Below, in pieces: positions 1-12,656 of a DNA stretch of 64,000 nucleotides. Where the stretch lies: contig CP099841.1 of NCBI GenBank assembly GCA_030062745.1, positions 34,092,368 through 34,156,367 on the forward strand, given 5' to 3'. The notes below the pieces were generated by a model. That model did no database searches and had not been told where the DNA came from. It saw nothing but the letters and a program-made list of their open reading frames with translations. This DNA is from Capitulum mitella (lineage: Eukaryota > Arthropoda > Thecostraca > Pollicipedomorpha > Pollicipedidae). Both the position numbers and the translations under genes were made by a program. Each line of letters begins with the position of its first letter. Position 1 is the stretch's first letter.

Positions 1-981
1 GGGATCCGAGACATTATTCAGTTTCTGATGAAAGACGGCAAAATGCCGACCAATATTCATCAACGCTTGAAAGCACTAATCAGCCTGTGCGCTATCCCTG
101 ACCACCGTCAAAATGTGTGCGACGGAATTTAAGCGCGGCCGAGAGGGTTTTGAAGATGATCCACGCAGTGGCCGACTGTCTACTTCGTGCACGAATGAAA
201 ATGTGGACACCGTTGAGGTGCTGGTGATGGCCAAGAGTAAAATCACATTGCGCAAAAAGCCACGTTCCTAGACATGTCGTGCGGCTCGGTTTCAGCCGTC
301 GTCCACGAAAAACTGCAGATGCAGAAGGTGACGAGCAAGTCGGTGTCATAAATTCTATCAGTGTTCACGCTGTACTGCGAGTTGCCGGAGGATTTTCTGG
401 CACGCATCGTCACCGGCGACGAGACATGGATGCGTCCAACACTGTGAGCCGGAGACGCAAGCCGAGTCGTGCCAATGGAAGCAAGAGATGTCTCCGACGC
501 CGAAACGTCCGCGTTTTAAGGCCTCAGCTGGCAACATCTTGATAACCACCCTCTGGGACTGCGACCGCGTGCTGGTGATCGACTACTCGGGACACAAGCG
601 GACCGTCAATGATAATTGACTACCACGCGCAACTGATCGGCGGTAGCGGCGAATCCAGCTGTCACGCGGCCTGCTGTTGTTGCACAACAAAGCGCGAAGG
701 TGCAAGAAGTCGCGTGTTGCGCAGGCCGCCATCCCGGACACTGGCTTCGGGGAGTTCAGTCATTTGCCGAATTCGCCGGCTGTGCTCCCAGCGACTGCTT
801 TCTCGTCGCCATGGTGAAGGCCAGGGACCTTCGTGGCGAGCAGCACGGCGGCGGCGTCGAGTCCATAGAAATCGTGAACAGCTGGTTTGATTCGAAATTT
901 GACTTTTACCACTCTGGCATTGTTAGTTTGCACGGTCGGTGGGTGCGTGTGGTAGATGCTCAGGGTCAGTGCTTTAAATAA
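1..981 (+). pseudogene. Mariner-family transposase pseudogene, 5' end cut by the window
   Basis: This is a decayed DNA-transposon transposase (Tc1/mariner superfamily, mariner family). Homology runs through all three frames in order. The N-terminal helix-turn-helix part reads IRDIIQFLMKDGKMP, followed by EFKRGREGFEDDPRSGR from about 123. A VHEKLQMQKV block lies near 300, and the first catalytic Asp sits in IVTGDETWM near 400-430. ETQAESCQWKQEMSPTPKRP and LWDCDRVLVIDY follow, then KSRVAQAAIPDTGF, APSDCFL with the last Asp near 790, and the C-terminal DFYHSGIVSLHGRW ending at a stop at 979-981. At least four frameshifts and an early stop (TAA near 130) break it, and the second catalytic Asp region is unrecognisable. 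It cannot encode an active enzyme. No terminal inverted repeat was identified downstream. Confidence 0.85.
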
Positions 982-3900
982 ATGCACGAAGATTGGCATG
1001 AATCTCTATCTGCTCTGAATCTCGGTCTTGATTCGGTCGTGTCGGGAACCTTTTTGATCCATCTGGTGGGGGATTTGTGGTGCATTGCTGCCCCCGCGCT
1101 TCATTAGTGAATGACTAAACCGCGCAGTAGTCCCTTTTCCTGACCTTCTCCCGCTAGATATTGGGAGCTGGGGAGTCCCTTCGCCCGGCCGTTGCCTGGC
1201 GTTATTGGACCGTGTCGCGGCACCGCTGATTGGATTCTGTGCAGCTGAACGACGGCGACATTCGTGACCGGCGCCTGCGACTTCTCCCGATATTGGACGG
1301 GCTTCTGGCGGGTCCACGCCGGCTTCCCCGGCCGATGAGGCGGCCGCGCGGCGGGAACCTGTGACCTGCGCCCACTGCCATGGCAGAGATCAGGCGAAAT
1401 ATATGCATGACGAGGGCCTGCTTCCGGTTACAAGACGGCGCCAGCAATCACTGTTGCCTGTATTTTCAGCATATTAAGTCGTTGAATATTTCATGGCCAT
1501 TCTGATGACTAATGCCGGGCGCGACGTCTCAAAAATCGCGATAAAGTGCACCTGCTCGGATGCGTGAGGTTAAACGTAGGTGGTCACTTGTTTATTCGCG
1601 GAAGATTTTATCAAATGCTGCATTGGATTAAAACAACGACGGACGAAAAGCGAGAAAGACTGAGCCTGGCGTGCTTGAATGTGAAATGAGTCTCACCCAC
1701 GCACTTGCCAGAACCGTACATGTTCTGACATACAGCGTACATGTTTGATCCTTTGGTTGGGAAATTTATGTTAGTAATTCTTACGCCGCGTCTGCTTATT
1801 CAGTCTTTCAAAACTTTGCTACTTCTGCTGACACTTCGACACCGCTTAAACCTTTTCTGAAGAAGCTCACGGCACCTACTTTTTGCCTACCTACCTCACC
1901 TTTTGTTGTCTGCAGTTTCTTGACGGTCGATAAAGATGGCGGCAGATGACGTCGCTCGTGCCGCAAAGATAATGATACATATGATGCGAATTGAATGGCA
2001 GGTAACGCTGGCGGGTCACGTAAAATGCCTTGTGCCAAACGTCGTTTGGAGTCCGAGAGAAGCCCGCTTCTCAGAGCGATCGAACAGCGAGGCGCGTGAC
2101 CATCCGCCCGATTCTGAGCGACCGAGTGCCGCTTAGCTGGGCCTCGAGAGCACGCAGGACCTGTCAAGGGCGGCCGGGAGGCTCAGGGGAGGGCGTTCTG
2201 CTCCGGGGGCCGGACCCGCTGGCGCGGGCCGGGATGCCCGTCTGTCTCCGTCGTTAGGCGCGTCGTCGCTGGCGGCCGCGACAGTGCCGAGAGGCCGTCT
2301 GTTCGGAGAGTCGGCGCTTCGGCGCGGACCCGACCTCGCTGACATGTGTGACCCCCTGCCGTGGTTGAGAGCGGCCTGCGTCCTGAGCGGTGCACCGGAC
2401 GATGGATATCTCCCGGTCTTCTTTGGTTCCCGAGTGCTAATGGGCCTTGTTTTGCATCCTCCCGAGTAATCTTCTGGACCATAAAAGGACGGGCAAGGTC
2501 CGTTTTTCGGAAAACTGCCTTGCAAACAACATATCAGACTAATGCGATTCACAGGAAGATACCACCGAGGAGGTCTTTTCGGTAATGAAAAACTGCGCGT
2601 AACTGTTTGTTTTGGCTCAGCCGCCGTAGATAAGGCATACTGTGACATCAACGAAATGCATGGAGTCGTACAAAATTGCATCCCGTCATTTGCAGGTGCG
2701 TGGAATAGCCGACGATGCATGTTTATTTAATAAGTTTGATCCAAGCTTTTCTCAAGTGGACGGCGTTGGATCAGATCCCTACTAAGCAGAGTTTGATGTG
2801 CATGCTTTGACCCCGCCGCCCAAGTGTGGGCAAAATTACTTAATTTTGCCCAAGGCAAGGTACTGGATAATGCTGAGGGGTCCTTTACGTGCCATCAAAG
2901 CCACGACACGACCTTTCCGTAGTATGGGTGGCCGCTTCTGTTTCGGGCCTGATAGCGCCGGCTCCTTGTGAGTACCGAATGAAACGAGCATGCTGCCTCA
3001 GAGCCACGGGGAAGACAAGCTTTGTTTTAGCTGTAAGAACCATCCATGTCTTACAAAGTAACCTGAAGACTGGCCGGAGAAAATATTAATACAACACAAA
3101 AGAATAACGAAAATAATGACAGCTGTGTTGATTTAAAAGCGTTACAAGCGTTTACTGACGTCTTTGCTGACCTTCGACTGCTGCATCGCATCTAATCTGT
3201 TTATCTATGCCTGGTCGCCTAACCAGACGGGTCGTTAGCGCTGGGAAGGGAAATCCTGAGAATTCGGATGGGCTCTTATCCGTGATTAGCTACATTAAAA
3301 CGAAGGGTTTTCAGGTTGCTTTCTTGCCCCCCCCCCCCAGGATTTCGCGACCGCCCGTCGGACACGCCACGCGCAACTGCGACAATCGCGGCGCACCCCG
3401 GCTCAGCCGCGGTCCGCTCCAGGTGGGGCGTCTGGCCGGTCGGAAGACGTCGTTTGCGACGAGCCTCGACAGCCGACGTCGCGGCTCCTCCAGCGCCGCC
3501 GGCGGTGCGAGTGACACTAATTGACGCCGCAGCGCGCCGCCCGCGGCGGCAGCCGGCGGCCGCGGCCGGCGGTCACCGGAGCTCGGCCGCCATCGCGCCG
3601 CTGGCGACAGATGTGACTGTGATTACGGCGCCGGGAGCGGCGGTGGCCGGAACGAGCCGCACCCGAGCCCGGTTTTTCCGCCGGCTGACGCGGACCCGGT
3701 CGGGCTCTGGGGATCAATGGGCGTGTTACACTCGGCAGAGATTGATTCTCGCCATCCTTTGTTTCACTCGGCTACCGGCATTTTGGACAGAGTGACATGT
3801 CTGGAATTGCCGCCAAAAGTAGTGTTGTCTATAGTTTTGCTGACTCGGGCATTTTGCTTTTTGCTTGATTGATCCTGAACGACTGTATGTGAATAATTTC

Positions 3901-5207
3901 TTACAGCAATCGAAAAACAGGGTAAATGGTGCAACATTTACCATAACATGACGACAGTTTCGACAGTGATAATTCCCCAGGCTAAACAGTCGGATAAAGT
4001 GTTTGGTCTTCTTTTTGTATAATTCATTGATGGTAATTTGCTTTACAAAAATTGGTCGCATCTGTGCTCCACTATGCTTCAAAAACATTGCTTTGTGGTC
4101 TGGTTGTTTAAGCACATGAAATCATGCCAGCTGAAGTTTTTTTACGTGTGCTTTCGGCTTTAAGGAAGATGTCAGATACCACTTAAATAATATGGAAACA
4201 TCGTAAAAGACAAACCGCCTGTGCGTTGGGTATATTGGGACCCCTCAGTTACCGAACATTTCGGGAGCAAGTGGATGCCGCCCTTTAGTGACAATTGCTA
4301 TTCATAGATGTCGCGAATTTTATTAGCCGGTATCTGATTGCTTGTTGACGGAGCGAAACTATCACCTTGCACCGTACCACATTGGCCGGCTACTGTTACC
4401 GCCAAACCCTGTTTGTTTTGGGGTGATGCCCATAATTTTGACTGAACGCTCATGAAACTTCGAATATGACCATTTCAGCTTTAGTGGCGATTTCTGTAAA
4501 AGGCTGAGTAAAAAGTGGCCAAAAATAAAGGCATTTCATTTCGATTAGATTAGATTAGATTCGCGTACTCAACTTGAAAAAAAACATAGTGACGCAACAC
4601 CCCGGATTCTAGCTTTGTGGTGGAGCCGCCGAAGTTTGACTTCAGCGTCAGCGACTCAGCATTAGACCTTACCCCTTATCAGTGACGGGTTGACCGCGAT
4701 TCAGGTCATTTCGCATCGGTTATGGCAATGGGTGGAACATAAAACTATGCCACAGTACCACATGCTGCTGCTCTGAAGATGTTGGGTACATTTCGAAAGT
4801 GGATTATCCTTGTTTACCGCATGTGTCCGTTACGTTGCCATTTCAGTTCCCAATTTTCACCATCCACCATATGCGAGGACTGGAACCATCTCTGCTTTTG
4901 GTATTGCAAGTACTACGCCAGTAATCATGATATTTAACAATGGGTCTCCGACAGCGTTGTAAGAGCAATAGATCTAAAATTTCTCCAGACGATACTAATA
5001 TACTGGATGTGGCTGTACGTCGGTGCTTACACATATACCACGTGCTGATCCGGAAGGCGTTTTGTGATGTTGCTCGGAAGGCGTTTTGTAATGTTGCAAT
5101 TCGATATCGATACAAATATGAATTGTTTATAAGCATCTGAGCTGCTGAAGCTTCTTTAGGGAATTTTGGAATGAAATGGAACGATGAACGCATTATGTCC
5201 CTTACCT
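982..5207. other. Non-coding stretch with GC-rich islands
   Basis: No gene is recognisable here. The stretch alternates AT-rich sequence with short GC- and CpG-rich islands at about 1190-1400, 2140-2420 and 3330-3720. Reading frames in the islands are open on both strands, as expected from composition, and show no domain. A C homopolymer lies at about 3328-3339. The islands could be untranslated first exons or promoters of the dopamine receptor on the same strand downstream, but nothing in the sequence proves that. Confidence 0.5.
3330..3720. promoter_or_regulatory. CpG-island-like segment
   Basis: About 390 bases with a very high GC and CpG content stand in otherwise AT-rich DNA. Overlapping open frames on both strands reflect composition and not coding. 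Such islands in this window coincide with the only certain gene and its flanks, so a promoter or untranslated exon is possible. I see no convincing TATA box, initiator or splice pair. The island at 2140-2420 is similar in character and is followed by a TATA-like CATAAAAGG near 2479. Confidence 0.3.
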
Positions 5208-5211
5208 TTAA

Positions 5212-5839
5212 TCCTATGCTCGGAGGGCTAGACGGTATGGCCGATTCCCGGCAGGGGGACGGGGGGGGGGCGTGAGAATTCGGCCCCTCTTTGATCTCGA
5301 GAACTGTGCATCCGAAATCCGGGGAAAACGCCCAAATGGAGGATATTTTTGGACTTATTATAACTTTGCTGTTTATTGACCGATTTTGATGAAATTGGCA
5401 TGAATCGAGAGATTATGGATGGGACTTTTACCCTTGGCCCAAACATTTCAAACTTGCGGAAAATTCAAGGGCGTTCATAGGGCCTCAGAAATAGGAGGAT
5501 TAGTTTTTCAAGAAATGAATAAGCAAAAAATTGAAAAACGCCTTTGGCCTTTACCAGTCATATTATGCTGAGGAATTACAAATCGTATCACACTGCTTGT
5601 ATAATGTTAGCATATGCGGTGCCAGGGACATGATAAAGGGGGAACTGTCATGGCCACATGTTCATCAGGTCAGCTAACGGCCTTTGACCTTAAATGACCT
5701 CTAGTGACCTTAGTGTCACATGGAATGATCTTGCGTGCATTTCATACTGTTTAAAAAAGTCTCCAGTCATTTGCAGTCCACTCTGTTTCTAAAATTCCGT
5801 TTTACGGCTAATGTGATGTAGGGTACTCGCTCTGAGATT
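5212..5839 (+). mobile_element. TTAA element family 1, copy A, left part
   Basis: The left end TCCTATGCTCGGAGGGCTAG follows TTAA at 5208-5211 and matches the family start CCCTATTCCCGGAGGGCTAG. The body runs through the family's diagnostic blocks: GGTGCCAGGGACATG near 5615 and the TGACCT half-site cluster near 5680-5710. It stops at 5839, where copy B is inserted, and resumes at 7076. There is no open reading frame of note, so the element is non-autonomous. Confidence 0.85.
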
Positions 5840-5843
5840 TTAA

Positions 5844-7071
5844 CCCTATTTCCGGCAGGGGGCTGAATCGCCCCCCCTCGGTTTTTTGCTTGCCAATTCC
5901 AGGCTTTTTAACGCAGCTTCATGACACTTGGTGATTTTTCCTAGCTATTCTTTCTACGCACCGTGACAAAATTTCAAAATTCTATTTTGCTCAGGGGCGG
6001 AGCCAGGCAACGTTTTTGGGAGGCACCTCAAGCCATTTTTAGCCATGTTGAGGGTAAAAGGAAAATGTCTGCCAAAAACAGAGTTTTTAACGTAGAACTT
6101 AAAACTTTATGTGGACGTATAGCTAAATAGTTGGACAATGTGCAGATGTAATTTTGTTCATCTGAGGTTATTTTACATGGTCAGGTCAAGGTGGAAAAGT
6201 TAAAATGTATTTTTCTGCAATAATTTCGGCGCCGTTTCTTCAAATGCCAAGCCTGGAATATATATGACGCAGAACGGTGCCCTCTACTTGTGTATCAAGT
6301 TTCAGCTTGATACCAGTTCGGGTCACGGAGCTATGACATAAAATGTCAGTGTGCGTGCCCTGTGTCGCAATAGCCCTAAAATTAAATTTTCAAAATAGAG
6401 TGAATTCAAAGTATTGAAAACATTTACAGATAATATTAAATGCACACGAGATCATTCCAACTGAACCCAAAGTCACTGGAGGTTGTTTAAGGTCAAAGGT
6501 CACAAGTTGATCTGAAGAACGTTTGTATGAACGTTTGAAGAACGAATGACATGACCATGACATGTTCCCCCTTTTTCCTTTCCCTGGCACCGCCTTTGCT
6601 GACATTATGCAAACATTGTGATGCGATTACTTCTTTAGCATAACATGACCAGCAGAAGCCAAAAAACGGTTTTTGCCTCTTTTGTTCATCCAGCTATTAG
6701 AAAACTAATCCTCCTTTTGTGAAACGATGTGAACGCCAATGAATTTTCTCAAAATTTGAGATATGTGTACCAATAGTAAAAGTCCTATCCATGGTCTTTC
6801 AATTCATGCCAGTTTCATTGGAATCGGTCCATAAACAACGGAGTTATAAGAAGTCCAAAGATACCCCAGATTTTGACATTTTTGCCCCCCTGTATCCACA
6901 CACTTCAAAATTTTGAAAATTTCTTTTTATAAAAATGTAGTCCACGTCATGGAAAACTGACTGCCGTTTGTTGCGATGAATTCGGATGTGTAGTTCTCGA
7001 GATCTCAGGAGGTGCCGAATCTGCCCCCTGCCGGGAATCGACCATACTGTCTAGCCCTCCGGGAATAGGTG
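5844..7071 (-). mobile_element. TTAA element family 1, copy B, nested inside copy A
   Basis: This is a full-length copy (1228 bp) in reverse orientation, bounded by TTAA at 5840-5843 and 7072-7075. It starts CCCTATTTCCGGCAGGGGG and ends CTCCGGGAATAGGTG, giving terminal inverted repeats related to CCCTATTCCCGG. Removing it together with one TTAA restores the uninterrupted sequence of copy A. This demonstrates a TTAA target-site duplication, the hallmark of piggyBac-type transposition. It contains a perfect AGGTCA direct repeat with one-base spacing at 6490-6502. It encodes no protein and presumably relied on a transposase supplied elsewhere. Confidence 0.9.
6490..6502 (+). promoter_or_regulatory. 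DR1 nuclear-receptor-type motif in copy B
   Basis: Two perfect AGGTCA half-sites are separated by one base. This arrangement is the classical binding site for RXR/USP, HNF4 and COUP-type nuclear receptors. The motif is visible directly. Binding or activity is inference, and neighbouring half-sites in this copy are degenerate. Confidence 0.5.
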
Positions 7072-7075
7072 TTAA

Positions 7076-7297
7076 ATCATACTTCTGTGACCCGACCTGA
7101 TATCAACCCGAAACTTGGCACACAAGTATAAAGCACTCTTTTACGTCACATGTATTCCGGGTTTGGCATTTGGAGAACAAGCGCCGAAATTACCACTATA
7201 AATCCAAATGTTGACTGTTCATCTTGAATTGGCCTTGCAGAATGACCTCAGATTAAGAAAACTATATTTGTGTGTTGGCGAACTATTTACCTATATA
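7076..7297 (+). mobile_element. TTAA element family 1, copy A, right part (truncated)
   Basis: This continues copy A after the nested copy B. It contains the family blocks TCTGTGACCCGACCTGA, TATTCCGGGTTTGGCATTT and the AACTATTTACCTATA block, then diverges abruptly near 7297. The right terminus with its inverted repeat is missing, so copy A is 3' truncated or was overwritten by unrelated sequence. Confidence 0.75.
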
Positions 7298-9488
7298 CCC
7301 AGCTCGGCAGGAACGAGTTTGCAGGCAAACAAAGGCCTCTTTGCACTCCAGCAGGGCCTGTTTCCAAGCTGGTGGGGGGAGTCTGTACTGGGGTCTTTTT
7401 ACTGACCGAAAGGAGTTCCCTCTAGAGGCCGGCAGGGGCCCTTTTTTGGCTGGCATGGAGCCCCTTCAGACAAGCAGTGAGCCAGCCCCCTACAAGCCAT
7501 TAGGGCCCCCAAACCCTCATTCGAACCACGGGCCTCTCTTCATGGTACATATAGCTCTCTTGCGCATTCGGAGTAAACTTTTTTTTAGGTTCGTGAGCCT
7601 TCTTTAATCCGTCTAGTAGTTTATTTTCCTTTAATTATCTGTTTCGGGCAGTAAGGCGTTCTGCCAGCGCCTCACACTATCCAAAGCATTAGGGCCTACG
7701 GCCCCAAGAGGGCCCGCCCTGCCGCCAGGGGGCCCGCTTGGCTTCCAGGAAGGAGAAGCCCTTGGCTATGCCACTGGCTAGAGCCATGCTAACATTTCCC
7801 ATTTGGTAAGACTACAGTACAGCTTACCGCAGCATTGCCTGCCTCTTGGCGTACTAAGCAGATATCGTTGGTGATCAGGGGATAAACAGCAGGTCCAGAC
7901 ATCCACAGATATCAAGTTCACTTTCATCCCTTTGCCGTTCGTTCCGTCGTATTCGATAGCTGCCGCCCTTCCAGACTTGGGTCACCACGACCGGATCCCC
8001 GCGCGTTGCCGGTGGTGTCTGGCCAGGCTGGCCGACTTTGGGTCGGACTTTCGGCACCCACCTGTGCCGCCATTCGGTGTCGTTGTTGGCGCAGGCCTAT
8101 GCCGGTCACGTCGGCACTTCATTTACATTGTTTGCGATTCTGACGTTGACAAACTGAGGGAGAGCGAGCGAGCGAGAAAATCGGGCGCCGACGGAATTCC
8201 GCCGAGTCAGTATCCCGGGTCATTAAGAGTCGTAGCCTATCACGCCGCGTCAGTCGGCACCGTTGAGATATGCATCCGTCGATCTTTGACAGCGTTTTTT
8301 TGCGGACCTGGCGCACTGTGTCGGCAAAGCAGAGATCTGTTTTGAGATGGAACCAGAGATAACAAGCGAGTGCAGGAGCAGGTGAAGAGCAGAACTTGTC
8401 AGCTTGTGCTGTAGCCCGTGAACAATTATGACTGCCCTAGGCATTACGTCTTTTCTCTCACTGATGGTTGCACTTTATTTTGGTCTAAACGGGAGTACGC
8501 TCTTTTGACGGGGAAAGCTATTGTTTTTTCGTGTAAAGTATACTGTGATCCTGTGGGATCCTGGGTAAAGGATACTGCGATAGGATACTGTCGTGAGTGT
8601 GCATGACACGAAACACGTCGCGACGTTCCTCCAAAACACAAATTTGCATTTCTCATCAAATAACCGGCAAAAACATAGGGCCAGTTTGGTCCGAAAACGA
8701 CGCTTTATCCAACACTGGCTCGTCAGCAATTTAAAGCCATTTTCATTTGTTGCCGATGTGCTTCACCATTCTGTTGCAAACAGAAAATGTTTCTAGTTTC
8801 CTCATTTTGCTTGCCTGCTGACGTTTCGGTGACTAGGAATCGATGCGCAGTTGTTCGCGCAGTGTGTGTTCCGTGTTTGAGAAAAGTGAATATGCTAATG
8901 AGTAAAATAGATTAACGTTTGTCCCTGATGGGTTTCGCCCGTCAATGAAAAGTCATTAACTGTCACGAGAAGTCAAACGTGTTTGTTGGTTTTTGCTTAA
9001 AAGTCCGCCAGGGAACTGTAGCAAATGGCTTGGTCTCATTTGTTTATGCAGTTGAGATATCAAGAGAAAATTTATCATTTCTTCAAAATATGTATTTTCG
9101 TGGTGGTTCACAGAAGCACCTTAATTCATATCTTTCACCCAAGATGATCTTTTAGCATTGTTAACACTCGAGTTCCGAGTGGGTTCTATGAACAAAGGCT
9201 TTCTGAAAGAGTGAATTGTGATTGTCAGTATCATATGTGCAAAGTTTGCAACTTATCTGCAATTGCCCGTTTTTGCTAGTTTTCGCCTGACGAGTGCGAT
9301 CACAGTCTTGGTGTACTGTCTCTGGATGAGCCTGCATTTAAACTACATTCTGCAGTACTGTTCAACAACACATTGCTACTAATTTTGGTACTTGCAGATA
9401 TTACGCGATATTTGACAACGCAACAAAAGCGGATGACACCAATAACTCATCCAGAGAACTAAAGGAAGACTGGGATCGCACCCGCCAG
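7298..9488. other. Non-coding stretch
   Basis: No gene is recognisable. The first 480 bases are rich in G and C runs. CCCTTGGCTATGCCACTG at 7759-7776 is, as its reverse complement, like a hAT transposon terminus, but no partner end or 8-bp duplication was found. A moderately GC-rich patch lies at about 7930-8250. Confidence 0.4.
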
Positions 9489-9492
9489 TTAA

Positions 9493-10257
9493 CGCTATTC
9501 CCGTATGTGGGGATGGCCTCAGAAGCCCTCCAGTTTTTTTGCTCGCCGTTTCCAGGTTTTTTGAAGCAGTGTGACGAACTTGCGCGCCTCTCCTAATTAT
9601 TCTCCATACTTTTTGTGCCAAATACTCATAGTTGTATATAGTCCAGGGGCGGAGCTAGGCTACGTTTTTGATAGAGATCTCGGGTCGTTTTTGGCGCCGT
9701 TAAAGATAAAAGGCAAATGACCGCCGAAAATATAATGTTTTAGATAGAATTTGGAACGTTATATGAGTACATAAGTAATTAACCAGGCGAACATACGAAA
9801 ATGTTTTTGTTGACCAGGTTGACTTGACGAGGTCAAGGCAAAATCTTGTTTCATGTAAATACTTTTCACGCTAGTTATTAAAACAACGAAATCCGGAATA
9901 TATATGGATCAACATGGCGTTCTGTAATCCGTTATCAAGTTTCAGATCAGGTCGGATCAGGAACTGTGCAGTAAATGCTCGCGCGCGTGCACAATGTCAC
10001 GACGGTCGTAAAAAGAACTTTTAGAAATATGGTGGATTTAAATGGTTGGAAACGTTTTCAAACACTATGAAATGGACCCAAGGCCGTACAAGATTTTCAG
10101 TTTTTTTCCTTAAAAAAGTGCAGTTTACGTCATGGCGAATCGATTGCCTTTTGTTCTACCAAACCGAACAGGTAGCCCTCGAGATCTTATGGGAGTTAGG
10201 GGCGAATAAGCCCCCCATACGGGAATGTGCACTAGCATGCTGGGTACGAGGATGGGG
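9493..10257 (-). mobile_element. TTAA element family 1, copy H, diverged and internally deleted
   Basis: The element lies between TTAA at 9489-9492 and 10258-10261. It starts CGCTATTCCCGTATGTGGGG and ends with a G-run, matching a mutated family right end and left end respectively (reverse orientation). Diagnostic internal blocks are present in order: CAGGGGCGGAGCTAGGCTACG near 9643, then ATATATGGATCAACATGGCG, then TTTACGTCATGGCGAATCG near 10125. The length of 765 bp against about 1.2 kb for other copies shows internal loss, including the dense TGACCT cluster. High divergence suggests an old copy or a subfamily. Confidence 0.7.
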
Positions 10258-10261
10258 TTAA

Positions 10262-12624
10262 GAATGAACGTATGTAATCAATTTCATGAACACTGAAACG
10301 TCAAATACATTGCACAAGTTGCAGATTGCCGCTGTACGGGCGCGTGGAAACATGCCTGGTTGTGGGCATGATTAGGTATATTTTAGTGGAATGGCATCCA
10401 ACCAGAAACATATCTGGAGGCATGGGCACTGGAACACAAAAACGAAACACTTAATTTGACTGCTTCGTCTTTCGTAACCTGTTGAGGTCATGCAAATCAT
10501 TGATCAGCAAAACGGCAGTTATTCAAGCCAATTTTCCCAACTCCTTCCGCTCATTTCATTCCTGACATGGAAGGATGCCTGAAGGCCTCCTCGCGTGGTG
10601 AAAGACGAAAATATATTCCACCAGGCGAAGGTTGCGGGTCGCTCATTGGCCTGTCAGCGGCGCCACCTCGCGTCGAGTTGAGATCTGTTTTCGTTTCGTT
10701 CAGAGCCAGTGCAACGTTTGGGGCCTGAAGACTACATGAGGCGAAACAGCCACATCGTAAATGTCTCGTCAAATGTCTGGCTTGGTTCACCACACCAACG
10801 ATTATTAGGGCCCTGTAAACGGTTTGCACATTTTATTGCGCATGAAATTGTCATTCGTCATGACAATGCAGCGCCCTTAATCCCGAAAACTAGGGTATCT
10901 TCCTGGCTGGCGGAATGTTCAGCTACGTGCCGTCCTTACCATGTGCCCATGACAGACTACTGCGTCATTCGCTGATGGCTATCACATTTCGTTCCATATT
11001 CATTTGTTTGAGCCCGAGCAGCACAACTGAGTGCACATGTCCGTGGACAGGCGATCTCCCATGAAAAATTCTTCCTCTGTCTGATCTACTTTGTTTTTAC
11101 TTTCCCTCAGTTGTCATTTCAGGTTTTCATCCGAGAATTATCAGGTGGCAAATTTTACGCGACAGCGCCTTCTTCTGTTTCGCGACATTTCATCAACACG
11201 TCAACGCGCGAGGGAATGACGACGAGGTCTGAACACGACCTTGTCTTATCTGCTGTCACGCCTTCTGTCAGGAGCTGCCAGTGGCCGCCGTCAGCCGGCC
11301 GGCTTTAGCGGCCGCCGCCAGCGGGCAGTCCCAGATAGGCCGCCAGCATCGTAGACCTCCGCTGATCGCCGACCGTCTGTCTGCAGGTTGTTCTGGTGTC
11401 GGCCAGGACGCCAGCGGGCTGCAGGCAGGAGGAGCCACTCGACAGCACGGCAAACGGTGAATGAGTTCGGCCGGTCGGTAGGGACAAGTTAGTGGTCGAA
11501 GCGTATGCGCAGGCGTTGTGTGCGTGCATGCTTCGCTGCCGATGGCCTGGCAACGGGGAACGAAGTGCGGGGTGTATGACTTCTTCGTCGTATGGACTTT
11601 AGTAAACGGGCAGTTTTTTCATAATGACTGGTCGTATATCAGGCGTAGAGGCCTTATTGCTGTTTTGTAACCACAATAGGTTTGTTTTGTGCCCGCCTCA
11701 TTGTTCCCACTAGGACACATCGTTGTTGCTGATTGTTGAACTCATACACGTATTGCGTACGAAAATGACACTAAAACAACAAACACATGAGGTTTTCGAA
11801 AGAACTACGTTCATGGGTTCTTTCTAACGTTTGCGTTTGCTGAATCGATCACGATCATAATCATCATCATCACGGCGAATACCCCAGGGGAAACTGTGAT
11901 CATCTGATGTCCTGTGGCGTTAAGTTAAGACGTGGATTTATAAAGGTAAGAATGAAATTATCCTCAATAGCATGGCCCCACGCATTACTGCAGATAAACC
12001 AGTTTGTGATTTCTAACACAAGTGTTGAATGTCACTTAAATGTTTTATGCTTTGCGAACCGTAATCTTTAGGTTGTCATTTTACGGCCGAAATAAGTTTT
12101 CTCGTTGTTGATCTTGGCATTTCAAGAAGGAGCTTTTGCGACGTTTAGCCAGTTTCTCATCACATTCTTCGTTCGTCTTGGAAATAATTTGTGTTGTATG
12201 CGTTATCACTTTTGTTTACATTTTTTACTCTCCACTGTCATCAGCATTGGGGTTTCGGAGAAATCCTGTCCTATTTCTTAGTCGCTTGCATACTGGAGCC
12301 TGGCTGATACTTAACATGCAGTACTACTTGACGGGAAGTACATTTCTGTTTGAGTGTTACTCCCTGCACTTGTCTGACTGCCGGCTGTAGTTAGGCCACG
12401 GAAGGTTTTACGTTAGTCGTATCGTGACGCCAAGGCATTTTTCCCTTCGGGACTTCTCACCCCTCGTGTGTCATAACTTCAATTAATGTCTCGTTTGTTC
12501 TCATCCTAACGGCTTTCCCGGGATTTATAGCAAAATTCCATCAGCCTTATGAAACCTCACCTCTGCTGCGCCACGGGCACAATAAAGCTGATTGTGGCAA
12601 AATGCCACATATCCACCACGGCAC
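10262..12624. other. Non-coding stretch upstream of the dopamine receptor
   Basis: No gene is recognisable. A GC-rich island lies at about 11265-11560 with short open frames on both strands and no domain. A short ATC/ATG trinucleotide run lies near 11855-11875. Any 5' untranslated exon of the receptor could lie here, but no splice pair could be fixed. Confidence 0.4.
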
Positions 12625-12656
12625 AAGGTCCGATACATTTCGATGTATCGGACCTT
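12625..12656. repeat. Perfect 14-bp inverted repeat with TTCG loop
   Basis: The left arm is 12625-12638 (AAGGTCCGATACAT), the loop TTCG is 12639-12642, and the right arm 12643-12656 is the exact reverse complement. As RNA this gives an uninterrupted 14-bp stem closed by a UUCG tetraloop sequence. It is followed by short direct repeats of GATTCAATGA and a second small GGGG/CCCC inverted repeat to about 12710. No function is known to me. Confidence 0.8.

Noticed and set aside
7759-7776. hAT-like right end (CAGTGGCATAGCCAAGGG in reverse)
   Set aside because: No matching left end and no copy of GCTAGAGC upstream were found. Also the case for the hAT-like starts at 55068 and 57699.
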